Assembly (NCBI GenBank): GCA_016714535.1
Contig: JADKDR010000002.1
Location: 564,417-628,416 of the forward strand
Length of the DNA stretch: 64,000 bases
Reading direction: 5' to 3'
Origin: Bacteroidota bacterium
Lineage (GTDB): Bacteria; Bacteroidota; Bacteroidia; AKYH767-A; OLB10
Both the position numbers and the translations under genes were made by a program. The notes below the pieces were generated by a model that saw only the letters and a list, made by a program, of their open reading frames with translations, had not been told where the DNA came from and did not search any database. Shown piece after piece: positions 8,926 through 16,808 of this stretch. How positions within the stretch are numbered: position 1 is the stretch's first letter; each line of letters opens with the position of its first letter.

Positions 8926-9738
8926 TTATTTTTTTTCAAGTGCCAATGGATTACTCAATCCGCTAAATTTTTTCAGATCCATTTTTACTGAGCCTACCAT
9001 TATCTTGGCTTCAAGTCGGATAGGTATTTTATTTTCATCATCGGTTACCCAAATGGTCATGTCCTCATTATCCTTAAACACACGGCCTTGCTGCAAAAGC
9101 GGGCGTAAGGCAATACACCTAAAGGTTCCTAACCGTGTTTTAACTTTTTGACGACCTATAAAACGCACGTTCAAAGGGATTACCTGATCGTCTAACCAGG
9201 CTTGTATTGGCACTACATCACCTTCTTTAATGCGGTTAAAGTCGATGGTGCGAGCATAGTAGAATGCTGATATTAAATCTTGCAAATGTTCGGGAGTAGT
9301 CATAAGCGATTTTTCGCTCTTCGCGGTATTATTAAAGTGATTAAAATAAACGTTTTGGTTTATCTTATATCCTCCTTCGTCTACATTGCGTATAAAACGC
9401 CATGGAATAATGGCCTGTGAGTCAATTACGCTCTCATATTTATCGCGCACTTTAAAAAACAGGTCAAATGTGCCGATGCTGCGGCCGGTTCCGGTAACTC
9501 GATAACAGGTGCGACCAAGGTATGTTTCGGTTTGTGAGTGCACTTCTACTCGGGCTTCACCTGCGTCAATAAAGCCATAGTGCAGGCGATATTCAAGCAC
9601 CTCGCCAGGTCGGAATGCTTTGTTGGGATGCGTACGCAAGGGCTCATTTGCCATGACTTGCGTAAGCATGCTAACGATAAGCAAGATGGTAAGGCTGCTT
9701 ATGATTTTTGCTGATTTTCGTATTTTACGAAGTACCAT
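8926..9738 (-). CDS. DUF3108-family exported protein
   Basis: 270 residues. A hydrophobic N-terminal segment (about 12-30) acts as a signal peptide or anchor and ends near MANEP. The rest matches the DUF3108 pattern: FRPGEVLEYRLHYGFIDAGEA, the RTCYRVTGTGRS block, YESVIDSQAIIPWRFIRN, and later VKTRLGTFRCIALRP and MTIWVTDDENKIPIRLEAK. DUF3108 proteins are periplasmic, lipocalin- or beta-barrel-like and of unknown function, common in Bacteroidota. A promoter-like -7 element lies at 9806-9813. Confidence 0.85.
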   Translation of the reverse strand: MVLRKIRKSAKIISSLTILLIVSMLTQVMANEPLRTHPNKAFRPGEVLEYRLHYGFIDAGEARVEVHSQTETYLGRTCYRVTGTGRSIGTFDLFFKVRDKYESVIDSQAIIPWRFIRNVDEGGYKINQNVYFNHFNNTAKSEKSLMTTPEHLQDLISAFYYARTIDFNRIKEGDVVPIQAWLDDQVIPLNVRFIGRQKVKTRLGTFRCIALRPLLQQGRVFKDNEDMTIWVTDDENKIPIRLEAKIMVGSVKMDLKKFSGLSNPLALEKK

Positions 9739-9805
9739 TTCTATTTATATTTGTTAAACGCAATGGTTAAATCAAATCGTATTCCAACTATGTTTGATAG
9801 TACAA

Positions 9806-9838
9806 CAAATGTAAGAAAAGAATGGTTTGTTTAACTCA
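9806..9838 (-). promoter_or_regulatory. Promoter candidate for the DUF3108 gene
   Basis: On the minus strand TACATTTG (plus-strand CAAATGTA, 9806-9813) matches TAnnTTTG, with a TTG about 23 bases upstream. It lies between the end of scpB and the DUF3108 start, which suggests the two are not obligately co-transcribed. Confidence 0.5.
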
Positions 9839-9841
9839 ATT

Positions 9842-10516
9842 TCATACTTCTTGCCCAGCGTCATCGCTTGCCGGAGCGTCAAGTGTGGCCTCTGATGATG
9901 GGTTTTCGGGATTTTCGGCCGCAATACTTAGGGTGGCTGATTCGATATCAAGCATGGCTTCGGCCGGAATTCCTATCGTATTCTCATCTAGTATAATGTC
10001 TTTTAACTTGGGCAAGTCAGCAGAGTCTTTTAGACCAAAGTAATCCATAAAGTTTTTACTCGTAGCATAAACCAACGGCTTGCCGGGTAGGTCGCTTTTT
10101 CCTTCTATTTCTATCAATTCTTTTTCGAGTAGTTTCTGAATGCTGTAGTCGCAACTTACTCCACGAATTTGCTCGATGGCCGCTTTCGAAATTGGTTGTC
10201 GGTATGCAATAATACTTAGCGTTTCGAGGGCAGCAGTACTTAAACGTTTTTTATTTTTTTGTGCTATAAATATTTGGATAGCTCCATAGAAGGCAGGCTT
10301 GCTCAGAAAACGATATCCTCGTGCTATCTCATTTAGACCAAAGCTGTATTCATCATCTTCATACTTCTCGCGAATGGCATCAATGCATGATTTCACTTCC
10401 TCATCGGTAAGTTCCCAGCCATAAACAGATTTAAGGCAACTTTTTATTTCGTCAAGAGTTATGCTTGTTTCGCAGGCAAATATCAGGGCTTCTATGTTTT
10501 GTCTTAGTAATTCCAT
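9842..10516 (-). CDS. scpB: Segregation and condensation protein B
   Basis: 224 residues. ScpB is the winged-helix kleisin partner that, with ScpA and SMC, forms the bacterial condensin for chromosome segregation. Characteristic blocks are MELLRQNIEALIFACE at the start, YRFLSKPAF, and ALETLSIIAYRQPISKAAIEQIRGV, followed by LLEKELIEIEGKSDLPGKPLVYATS, the second winged helix. The last ~45 residues are an acidic, Ala/Ser-rich tail of low complexity. Its partners scpA and smc are not in the window. Confidence 0.95.
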   Translation of the reverse strand: MELLRQNIEALIFACETSITLDEIKSCLKSVYGWELTDEEVKSCIDAIREKYEDDEYSFGLNEIARGYRFLSKPAFYGAIQIFIAQKNKKRLSTAALETLSIIAYRQPISKAAIEQIRGVSCDYSIQKLLEKELIEIEGKSDLPGKPLVYATSKNFMDYFGLKDSADLPKLKDIILDENTIGIPAEAMLDIESATLSIAAENPENPSSEATLDAPASDDAGQEV

Positions 10517-10864
10517 TTTCTTAAATTTCTGAAGGGATGCGAAGGTAAGTTTTTTTCGAATTTGAATGGGAATTTAGTTTTAAGGCACAACTAAACGATT
10601 AGTTAAAACTCAAGATTGGTGCTGTTTCCTGATTGATATTTTTTCTTCTAGAATTAAAAAGAGTTGTTAAAATGTGCCGTGGAGTGGCTAAGCAGCAAGT
10701 ACCAAATAAGGTTGCTACTTGTGTATAAAGGAAAAACAAGTAGCACAAATTTTCGGCCCTGCTTATTAATTCTTATTGAATATGCCGTGCTTAGAAGGAG
10801 GTAAAATGGATACTCCAATTTTATAAACCACTGAAACGTTATTTCAAAACGGATTATTTTTTAG
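10517..10864. other. Intergenic region with no recognised gene
   Basis: About 350 AT-rich bases between the scpB start and a terminator. No convincing coding frame, promoter or repeat was seen on either strand. Confidence 0.4.
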
Positions 10865-10900
10865 AGCAAAAAAAAAGCAACCTTTTCAGGTTGCTTTCCA
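10865..10900 (-). terminator. Rho-independent terminator after the 10937 gene
   Basis: Read on the minus strand: AAAGCAACCT-GAAA-AGGTTGCTTT followed by a T-run (plus-strand poly-A at 10869 onward). It closes the transcript of the frameshifted exported-protein gene. Confidence 0.85.
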
Positions 10901-10936
10901 ATGAAGAACTATACAAAAATGGGTTAACGGTTCAGT

Positions 10937-11663
10937 TTATTTGTTTTTAGAAGAGTCTGTATTTGATGCAAAAGAGCCAAAGTCATTTCTAAACACAACG
11001 GTGTAGTAGTAATCAGGATGGTCTATAGATGCCATTAATAGTCGCAAACCTTCGCCTACCTGATACCATTTGTATTCAACAACTCCGTAATCATAGGTGG
11101 TCTTAATTAGGACAACATTTTGAAAGGTGCCAAATGGGAGCAGCAAACTACCTGAAGCCACGTATTCAGTTTGTACCAAGGCTGTATTTCCTTTGTGCAT
11201 CTCAAAGGCATCGGTAAACTTATCACCAACGTTCATTGGTAAGCGCAACAATAGTTGCGTGTCATTGTACTTTACCAGGTTGAACGAAAGTTCGGTTGTC
11301 ACGTTACCGAGGTATTCAAACGTTGATGAGTCTATCCGAAGGTATTCATAGGCAACGCTTTCGCCACCATTCATTATTTTTTTAACGTGTGTTGCTTCGG
11401 GAAATCCTTTGGTAACGCTTACATCTTTAGGATTTACTACATAAATTTCATCACCATTTGGTTTGAATTTGCTGGCAGCAAAATTCCATTCTATGTTGTT
11501 TCCTGTCGCTTTCAAATTTTAATCTCTTAAAACTTTCCAAAACCTGCGTCTTAAATTCGGTTTGCAGGCGAAGGCCTTTTTTCAACTCGGGGCCTTGAGC
11601 AATTGCACTGGCACATGCTATCGCTAGCGCCAGGGTTGATACTACTTTTGATGTTGCTTTCAT
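10937..11663 (-). pseudogene. Exported protein of unknown function, frameshifted
   Basis: The gene starts at 11663 with a signal peptide (MKATSKVVSTLALAIACASAIAQ) and runs in one frame to about 11517. The downstream coding continues in another frame to 10937 (GNNIEWNFAASKFKPNG..., ending SKNK). The break is at the T-run 11517-11520 (AAAA on the coding strand). Removing one A restores a continuous 241-residue protein. The body is beta-rich (FEYLGNVTTELSFNLVKY, LLPFGTFQNVVLIKTTYDYG) and resembles secreted Bacteroidota proteins that lack an assigned domain. The region has its own promoter and terminator. The break may be a base-calling error rather than decay. Confidence 0.7.
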
Positions 11664-11714
11664 CTTTCTTTTTTTTAATTGGTTACTTGTTATGGCTATT
11701 GTTTAATTACACGA

Positions 11715-11746
11715 CAAAAGTAGCATGTCGGCATACCCTTAATCAA
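11715..11746 (-). promoter_or_regulatory. Promoter of the 11663 gene
   Basis: Minus-strand TACTTTTG (plus-strand CAAAAGTA at 11715-11722), with TTG 21 bases upstream, gives a good -7/-33 pair about 50 bases before the ATG. Confidence 0.6.
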
Positions 11747-12102
11747 GGGCGTTATCATCCATTTTACTTTTCAGGGGTTTTCCCTTGTTGTGAAGGCTAC
11801 TATATATAGGTGTAATGTGCGGTACGCAATGGTGTATTTGCTCTATTGCCCGGGAAGGCCTTTGACACTAGCTTTACGCATAAAAAGGGAGACTGAAAAA
11901 ATACTATTGTAACCGTAATAGTATATGCACTGCAAGAGATAAAGTCAATTCACTACTTCTAGTGATTGACAGGTACTCACACATAATGTTTCTTTGCATC
12001 GTATTCCTGATACATACACACTCAAAAAGAAAAAGGAAAGGGACTTAATCGAAAAGTGTTACACAACCATTACTAACACTCTTTTTAAAAGTACAACTTT
12101 TG
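11747..12102. other. Noncoding stretch upstream of a plus-strand terminator
   Basis: About 355 bases without a convincing gene on either strand. It is bounded on the right by a strong plus-oriented terminator (12103-12132), for which no plus-strand gene is visible. Confidence 0.35.
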
Positions 12103-12132
12103 AAGGCCGCAACACACGCGGCCTTTTTTTTA
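12103..12132 (+). terminator. Strong hairpin terminator between genes
   Basis: AAGGCCGC-AACACAC-GCGGCCTT followed by eight T on the plus strand. The T-run overlaps the stop codon of the converging minus-strand gene at 12130. On the minus strand the hairpin lacks a long U-tract, so the better reading is plus. Confidence 0.75.
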
Positions 12133-12480
12133 TTTCGTATCCGTAGTGTCGGATTTAGGTTGGGTTCCCGGGTTGCGGCCTATTTTATAGTTCGGATTTG
12201 GCAGTTTCATTACAAGCATGGTGTTTTTGCAGTAAACACATTTGCCGCTATCGCTGGGCGATGTGCCACAATGCGTGCAATATAATCCTCCAACTTTGCA
12301 AACCTGCATTTTGCAATAACTGCAACGGCCGGCACTGTCTGCAACAAGACTGCAATTGGGACATACATATTTTTCAACCGTTGCCGCAGCTTTTTTGGTT
12401 TTAGCTTGCGCGTTTACATCGGTTGCAAAAGTTAATAAGAAACTTAATACTGCTATCGTAAAAATTCCGGTTAATTTCAT
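12130..12480 (-). CDS. Small exported double zinc-ribbon-like protein
   Basis: 116 residues. A signal peptide (MKLTGIFTIAVLSFLLTFATDVNAQ) is followed by two consecutive Cys-knuckle units: KYVCPNC...GRCSYCKM and GLYCTHC...GKCVYCKN. The first resembles the heavy-metal-binding (YxCPMHP...GxCPxCGM) pattern of exported metal proteins, with the His replaced. Eight Cys in CxxC pairs could bind two Zn or other soft metal ions, or form disulfides in the periplasm. Short Lys/Thr-rich ends flank the module. The function is unknown; metal binding is inferred from Cys spacing only. Confidence 0.65.
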   Translation of the reverse strand: MKLTGIFTIAVLSFLLTFATDVNAQAKTKKAAATVEKYVCPNCSLVADSAGRCSYCKMQVCKVGGLYCTHCGTSPSDSGKCVYCKNTMLVMKLPNPNYKIGRNPGTQPKSDTTDTK

Positions 12481-12609
12481 TTCTGGTTTTTTTATTTTTT
12501 TGGCAAATGTATTTTTCTGTTGTTTATTGGAGCATGTAAATGAAATGAATATAATCTATGATTCCAAAAAGCCTATAATTTTGGCATAAGATTTCTTAGG
12601 AGTACGGAT

Positions 12610-13251
12610 ATGAGAAATAGCAAAGCAGATTTATTGTTAATAGTGGTTGTTTCCATTTTTGCATCATGCAAAAATGATGGAGATACAGCCTATATCATTA
12701 CCGGAACGGTTTATCAAAATTCGATTGCTGCACCAATCCCTAATAAGAAGGTGGAGCTATACAAAGAAGCAACAACCAGCTTTCCTTATCAGCCGGGCAA
12801 AGTAATAGCATCAACATATACCAACAATCAAGGTGCTTTTAATATCGAGTCTAACGACCAGGGAATTTTTACTTTGCAATTTAGCCAAACCGAAAAGGTA
12901 ATTTACAATTATAAAAGTGGTGACCCATTAGATGGAGTTTTGCTATTTACCAAACCTCTAACCAACCTAACTATTAATCTGAATGTTACAAATGCATATA
13001 CTTCGGCTGATACGTTGTTTTTACTTACAACCGATGCCGCAGGCAATCAATATAAATTTGGCGGACCTTTTACTTCGGGTAAGCTGACCACCTTAAGCCA
13101 TTATCAGTTCCAAACTAATGTTGCTCTTAATGCAGGAAAATACAACACACAAAACATTTTAGGTTATGCCATCAACAGGGTAAAGGTTATAGAATCAACG
13201 GTAGATTTTAATGGAACCCTAAACGCTCAGGTGACGCTAAAGATTGAGTAA
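12610..13251 (+). CDS. Lipoprotein with carboxypeptidase-regulatory-like domain
   Basis: 213 residues. The N-terminus MRNSKADLLLIVVVSIFASC is a lipoprotein signal with lipobox FASC (Cys about 20). A transthyretin-like beta-sandwich follows (about 28-110: IITGTVYQNSIAAPIPNKKVELYKE ... STYTNNQGAFNIE), the pattern of carboxypeptidase-regulatory-like or CNA-B repeats. The C-terminal half is beta-rich and unassigned. It is predicted to be membrane-anchored in the envelope. It stands alone between convergent or divergent neighbours. Confidence 0.7.
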   Translation: MRNSKADLLLIVVVSIFASCKNDGDTAYIITGTVYQNSIAAPIPNKKVELYKEATTSFPYQPGKVIASTYTNNQGAFNIESNDQGIFTLQFSQTEKVIYNYKSGDPLDGVLLFTKPLTNLTINLNVTNAYTSADTLFLLTTDAAGNQYKFGGPFTSGKLTTLSHYQFQTNVALNAGKYNTQNILGYAINRVKVIESTVDFNGTLNAQVTLKIE

Positions 13252-13607
13252 TTGTTTTTTGCGCATATTGCTTTTGCCACTAAATTGAATTAGCTTTTAT
13301 ATTCCTGAAAACTTCAACCGCTCGTCTGCATTTGCAATGCTGATGTGCCAAATTAAAAACCAGCCGTTGCATACAACAAGATAATAGCATACTACAACGA
13401 TTTTTTAGCTGATGAAACTAAGCAAGACGAAAAAATAAAAAACAACGGAACCCAATTAAAAATAAAACAAACCAAATTGCATATAGCTCATTATTGATGC
13501 ACAGACTGCAAGGTATATTGTTTTAATTTTATAACAGCAATCAGTTAAATTCAAAAGTTGGGATTGACAGATTGTTATAAGAAAAACGCATCACATTGCA
13601 AAACTTC
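13252..13607. other. Intergenic region with a REP-like palindrome
   Basis: About 355 AT-rich bases between the lipoprotein and the AAA+ ATPase 3' end. The one structured element is the palindrome at 13317-13354, annotated separately. No coding frame is convincing. Confidence 0.45.
13317..13354. repeat. REP-like palindromic repeat, copy A
   Basis: The core CGTCTGCATT-TGC-AATGCTGATG forms a 10-bp stem (one T:T mismatch, one G:U) with a 3-base loop. It is flanked by ACCGCT before and TGCCAAATT after. The same 38 bases recur with four substitutions at 24097-24134. Dispersed short palindromes of this kind are typical substrates of REP-associated tyrosine transposases; no such transposase is seen in the window. 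Confidence 0.75.
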
Positions 13608-14645
13608 TTACACCGAAAAATAAACCTGCGCCACTGTTTTTTTAGGTTCGGGAATATCGGCTTCGGTGAGGGTTTTTAATACTTCGGGCGATTGTTCAAG
13701 TATCGATACAATTCTGTTGGCGTGGTTTTGAACACATTTTTCAAACAGGTTACGCACTACGCGTGCATTACCAAATCCTTCATCGCGCTTTTCGTAAAGC
13801 AGTTTAAATGTATCGTGGAGTTTTTCGGAAGCATTATCATCAATTATAAAATCGGATTTGGTGCAAAATGTCTTAAAAATTTCGAGCAACTGTTCGGGAG
13901 TAAAATGGTCGAACTTAAAATACCGGTTGAAGCGCGAACGTAAACCAGGATTGCTTTCGATTAATTCTTTCATAGGTTCGGTATAGCCGGCCATAATTAC
14001 TGCGAGATCCTTGCGGTTATCTTCCATACGTTTTACAAGTGCATCAATTGCTTCCTTGCCAAAATCGTTGCCCATCACATTTTGCGAAAGCGAATAAGCC
14101 TCATCAATAAACAAAACACCTTCTATACTTCGCTCCACAATTTCGTCAACTTTAATAGCTGTTTGTCCAACATAACCTGCCACCATTCCTTCGCGATCTG
14201 TTTCTACAAGATGGCCTTTATCAATCATTCCCAGGTGTTTGTATATGCGGCCAAGCAAACGTGCAACAGAAGTCTTGCCGGTGCCGGGAGGTCCTAAAAA
14301 AACAATATGTAAAGAAGTGTCAGGATTTTTTAAGCCTTGTTGCTCGCGTGTTTTTTGAACCTTTATAAGATTCACTAAATCGTTGATATCCTTTTTCACT
14401 TCTTCTAAACCAATCATGGCTTGCAATTCGGCCAACACTTTTTCAAGTGTGTCATCATCGGGTATACCATCCGTATTTTTACTTACATCGGGGTTTGCAA
14501 TTTGGTTTAATATTTTTTGAATTTCGGGTTGTGTTTTATCTACCTGATGTTTTTCTAAAATCAAGGCAACAAAATTATTGTAAGCGGTTTTTATTTTTTC
14601 GAAGAGCGGATGATTATTTTTTTTCAATGCCGATGGCAAAAACAT
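13608..14645 (-). CDS. CbbX/SpoVK-like AAA+ ATPase
   Basis: 345 residues. A helical N-terminal part (1-75) leads to an AAA+ core with Walker A GPPGTGKTS (118-126), a YVGQTA pore-loop-like segment, Walker B VLFIDEAY (Asp181-Glu182), sensor/Asn region and an arginine-finger segment RSRFNRYF (about 235). The LGPPGTGKTSVARLLGRIY...VETDREGMVAGYVGQTA pattern is that of the CbbX/SpoVK group, ring ATPases that remodel protein complexes such as inhibited Rubisco. No Rubisco is present. It is the last gene of the seven-gene cluster and its ATG lies inside the preceding gene, so coupling or a fusion of the two is likely. A remodelling role for the cluster's own complex is inference. Confidence 0.85.
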   Translation of the reverse strand: MFLPSALKKNNHPLFEKIKTAYNNFVALILEKHQVDKTQPEIQKILNQIANPDVSKNTDGIPDDDTLEKVLAELQAMIGLEEVKKDINDLVNLIKVQKTREQQGLKNPDTSLHIVFLGPPGTGKTSVARLLGRIYKHLGMIDKGHLVETDREGMVAGYVGQTAIKVDEIVERSIEGVLFIDEAYSLSQNVMGNDFGKEAIDALVKRMEDNRKDLAVIMAGYTEPMKELIESNPGLRSRFNRYFKFDHFTPEQLLEIFKTFCTKSDFIIDDNASEKLHDTFKLLYEKRDEGFGNARVVRNLFEKCVQNHANRIVSILEQSPEVLKTLTEADIPEPKKTVAQVYFSV

Positions 14646-15133
14646 TTTTTATCGTCATTGGTATTTATCCTGATTTGATTTTTATCCAATATTCCCTGCA
14701 AATGTTTTTTGAATTCGGGCTGCGATAAAATTTCGTTCAGTGTATCGATGGCATTTTCGTTTGCAAAATGATTATTGAAAACAGCATCATAAAAATATGC
14801 AATGGTGAAGCCTGATTTTTCGGTGTGATATTTATTTAACTGACGATATAATGCAATACAATCGGAAATAAAAAATTGCCTGATGGTAAACTGTGTGGCA
14901 ATATTATTGGCAGCTTTTATTTCAAGGTTTATCGATTCGCAAAGTTTGCGGTCGCGCTCAATTTCATCACAAAAAATAACAATCTCGTCACACTGCTTCT
15001 TCAACAAAGTCATATAAGTTTTATCGAAAAAATACTCCGTTTTGTTGGCTTGATTCAATACGGCCTTTGTAATTTCCGACAGATAATTTTCGAGAAACGA
15101 AAGTGTGTTACGAATGTTATTGTTTTTTTCCAT
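14624..15133 (-). CDS. Uncharacterised helical protein coupled to the AAA+ ATPase
   Basis: 169 residues, predicted almost wholly alpha-helical (LSFLENYLSEITKAVLNQ, DEIVIFCDEIERDRKLCESINLEI). No signal peptide or membrane segment and no recognised domain. It starts four bases after the ABC ATPase stop, and its last 22 bases overlap the AAA+ start. At 14645-14650 a run of six A (coding strand) precedes the ATG. One additional A, or a -1 slip, would join the two frames into one protein of about 505 residues, with this region as the N-terminal domain of the ATPase. Whether two proteins or one are made cannot be decided here. Confidence 0.6.
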   Translation of the reverse strand: MEKNNNIRNTLSFLENYLSEITKAVLNQANKTEYFFDKTYMTLLKKQCDEIVIFCDEIERDRKLCESINLEIKAANNIATQFTIRQFFISDCIALYRQLNKYHTEKSGFTIAYFYDAVFNNHFANENAIDTLNEILSQPEFKKHLQGILDKNQIRINTNDDKKCFCHRH

Positions 15134-15137
15134 TCGT

Positions 15138-15968
15138 TTATGAAAGCATCATTTGATGTACTATTTCGGCCATGAGTTTTTTTCGTTCTTCGGCATTTTC
15201 TTTCCAGGCAATGCCCATTTCGCGCAAATCATATTTGCCAATAATGGTTCCGTAATTTTGTTTTTCGCCTTTAATCGTAGGGTAGCCCACAACATAAATG
15301 CATTGTGCAAGTTCAATAGCAAGTTCAATATCGTGTGTCGAAAAAATGGCTGTGTGATATTCGCTTGATGCGTTGAGCAATTGGAAAGTTTTGCGTACTT
15401 CTTCTATGTTGCCAACATCTAATCCAGAAAAAGGTTCATCGAGAATGATAAAAAGTTCGGACGAAAAAACCTGTTCGATGATTGCTGTGCGTTGACGTTG
15501 CCCACCCGATAATTCGTTGGGATATTTATCGGTACATGATTCAAGTCCCCAATTTTCAATATAAGTTTTTATTTTTTTATCCTTCTCCGTTTCAGACAAG
15601 GATTTTTTGCGCAAAGCAAATTTTAAAGTTTGCATCACCGTTTTATGTCTGAACAAAGTATACTTCTGATCGACAAAACCTATATCGCCTTCCTTTATAT
15701 TTTTTGCTGCATCTTCGGCTTTGCTGTTAAAATCTTTTATCAATATTTTACCGGTTGCAGGGGTAACAAGCCCTGTAAGCGCTTTGAAAAGTGTACTCTT
15801 TCCACGCCCCGAACGGCCCACAATTGCGATGGTTTGGCCGGTAGCATCTATCCCTTTGCGCGTAACATCCTTCTCAATAATATTGATGTCTTTTATAATG
15901 GTAACACCATCGTACGCTACACTTAAATTTTCGACAAACAATAAAGTTTGTCCTAATTGGTAATCCAT
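15138..15968 (-). CDS. ABC transporter ATP-binding protein, NitT/TauT type
   Basis: 276 residues. Walker A is GRSGRGKST (51-59), the Q-loop is FVDQKY, the signature is LSGGQRQR (about 155), Walker B is FIILDEP and the switch His is in STHD. The closest recognisable relatives are the SsuB/TauB ATPases that energise nitrate, sulfonate or taurine importers. It starts five bases after the permease stop. Gene order (solute binder, permease, ATPase) is that of a complete importer, but the context with an AAA+ ATPase and coiled-coil proteins is not that of a nutrient uptake operon. Confidence 0.88.
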   Translation of the reverse strand: MDYQLGQTLLFVENLSVAYDGVTIIKDINIIEKDVTRKGIDATGQTIAIVGRSGRGKSTLFKALTGLVTPATGKILIKDFNSKAEDAAKNIKEGDIGFVDQKYTLFRHKTVMQTLKFALRKKSLSETEKDKKIKTYIENWGLESCTDKYPNELSGGQRQRTAIIEQVFSSELFIILDEPFSGLDVGNIEEVRKTFQLLNASSEYHTAIFSTHDIELAIELAQCIYVVGYPTIKGEKQNYGTIIGKYDLREMGIAWKENAEERKKLMAEIVHQMMLS

Positions 15969-15973
15969 TGAAA

Positions 15974-16744
15974 TTATATTTTTGAAAACCGGAACAAAGC
16001 TTTACGTAAAAAATTAATGCCATAATCTAAACCAAGACCTATCAACAAAATAATAATTTGCAAAGCAATGATGCGGCCATGATTCATAAATTTATCGGAA
16101 TTTTTTATCAGGAAACCTAACCCGCCCGAAGCAACAACTATAGATTCAACAGTAACAATAAGCATCCATGTGATGGCAAGATTTTGGCGTATCACATCAA
16201 TAACATAATCGAGTCTGCCTAAAATTACTACTTGCACCAATGTTTCGAAACGGCTGCACTTCAATGTTTTTGCGTGGTCAAATTCTTCCTGAGGTATATC
16301 GCGAATAACCGCAATCAATGATGTGGTAAGAAACGTAGTAAGAAAAATTACAAGTATCCAAATCTGCATATCGCGTGCATCGCTTATAAGTAAAGTGATA
16401 TAATAAGACAATCCGGTGAAAGGTAAAAACCTCAGCTTGGTAATAAATTCCGACACAGGTTTCATTACAGGTACAGGCCACAGGTATGCAAAAAATAATG
16501 AAACAATAATGGCAAGCGAAATAGAAATAAAACACAATTGCAGTGAATGAAAAATGTGCGTTACCAATCCTTCGTTATACAAATCGGAAAAGCCTTTTGC
16601 TACCTGAGCAGGGTTGGGAAACAAATGCTTCTCGCCTGCCGTGCCTGCAAACCATAAAACAATCAATAACACAATCCAAACCAGAATTAATAGCGTCCTG
16701 TTTTGTTTTGATATTTTTTCGAGCGGAATAAATATTTTTTTCAT
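15974..16744 (-). CDS. ABC transporter permease, NitT/TauT (SsuC) type
   Basis: 256 residues with about six membrane helices: LLILVWIVLLIVLWFAG near the start, then LCFISISLAIIVSLFFAYL, and a final IIALQIIILLIGLGLDYGI. The coupling loop contains EEFDHAKTLKCSRFETLVQVVILGRLDYVIDVIR, a slightly diverged EAA motif. The TVESIVVASGGLGFLI block is characteristic of SsuC/TauC permeases. It sits in the inner membrane and pairs with the downstream ATPase. A 41-base palindrome lies between it and the upstream solute-binding gene. Confidence 0.85.
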   Translation of the reverse strand: MKKIFIPLEKISKQNRTLLILVWIVLLIVLWFAGTAGEKHLFPNPAQVAKGFSDLYNEGLVTHIFHSLQLCFISISLAIIVSLFFAYLWPVPVMKPVSEFITKLRFLPFTGLSYYITLLISDARDMQIWILVIFLTTFLTTSLIAVIRDIPQEEFDHAKTLKCSRFETLVQVVILGRLDYVIDVIRQNLAITWMLIVTVESIVVASGGLGFLIKNSDKFMNHGRIIALQIIILLIGLGLDYGINFLRKALFRFSKI

Positions 16745-16755
16745 GCTATATTTTA

Positions 16756-16796
16756 TTTCACCCCTTCAAGGGTTTGAAACCCTTGAAGGGATGAAA
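16756..16796. repeat. Nested palindrome inside the operon
   Basis: Arms CCCTTCAAGGGTTT (16762-16775) and AAACCCTTGAAGGG (16777-16790) are perfect 14-base complements around a single G. TTTCA/TGAAA extends the stem past one mismatch. Each arm is itself a small palindrome (CCCTT-C-AAGGG), so two alternative folds exist. It could be a dispersed REP-type element or an intra-operon processing or attenuation hairpin. No long T-run follows, so it is not a classical terminator. Confidence 0.75.
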
Positions 16797-16808
16797 CGAA
16801 ATTTAAAA

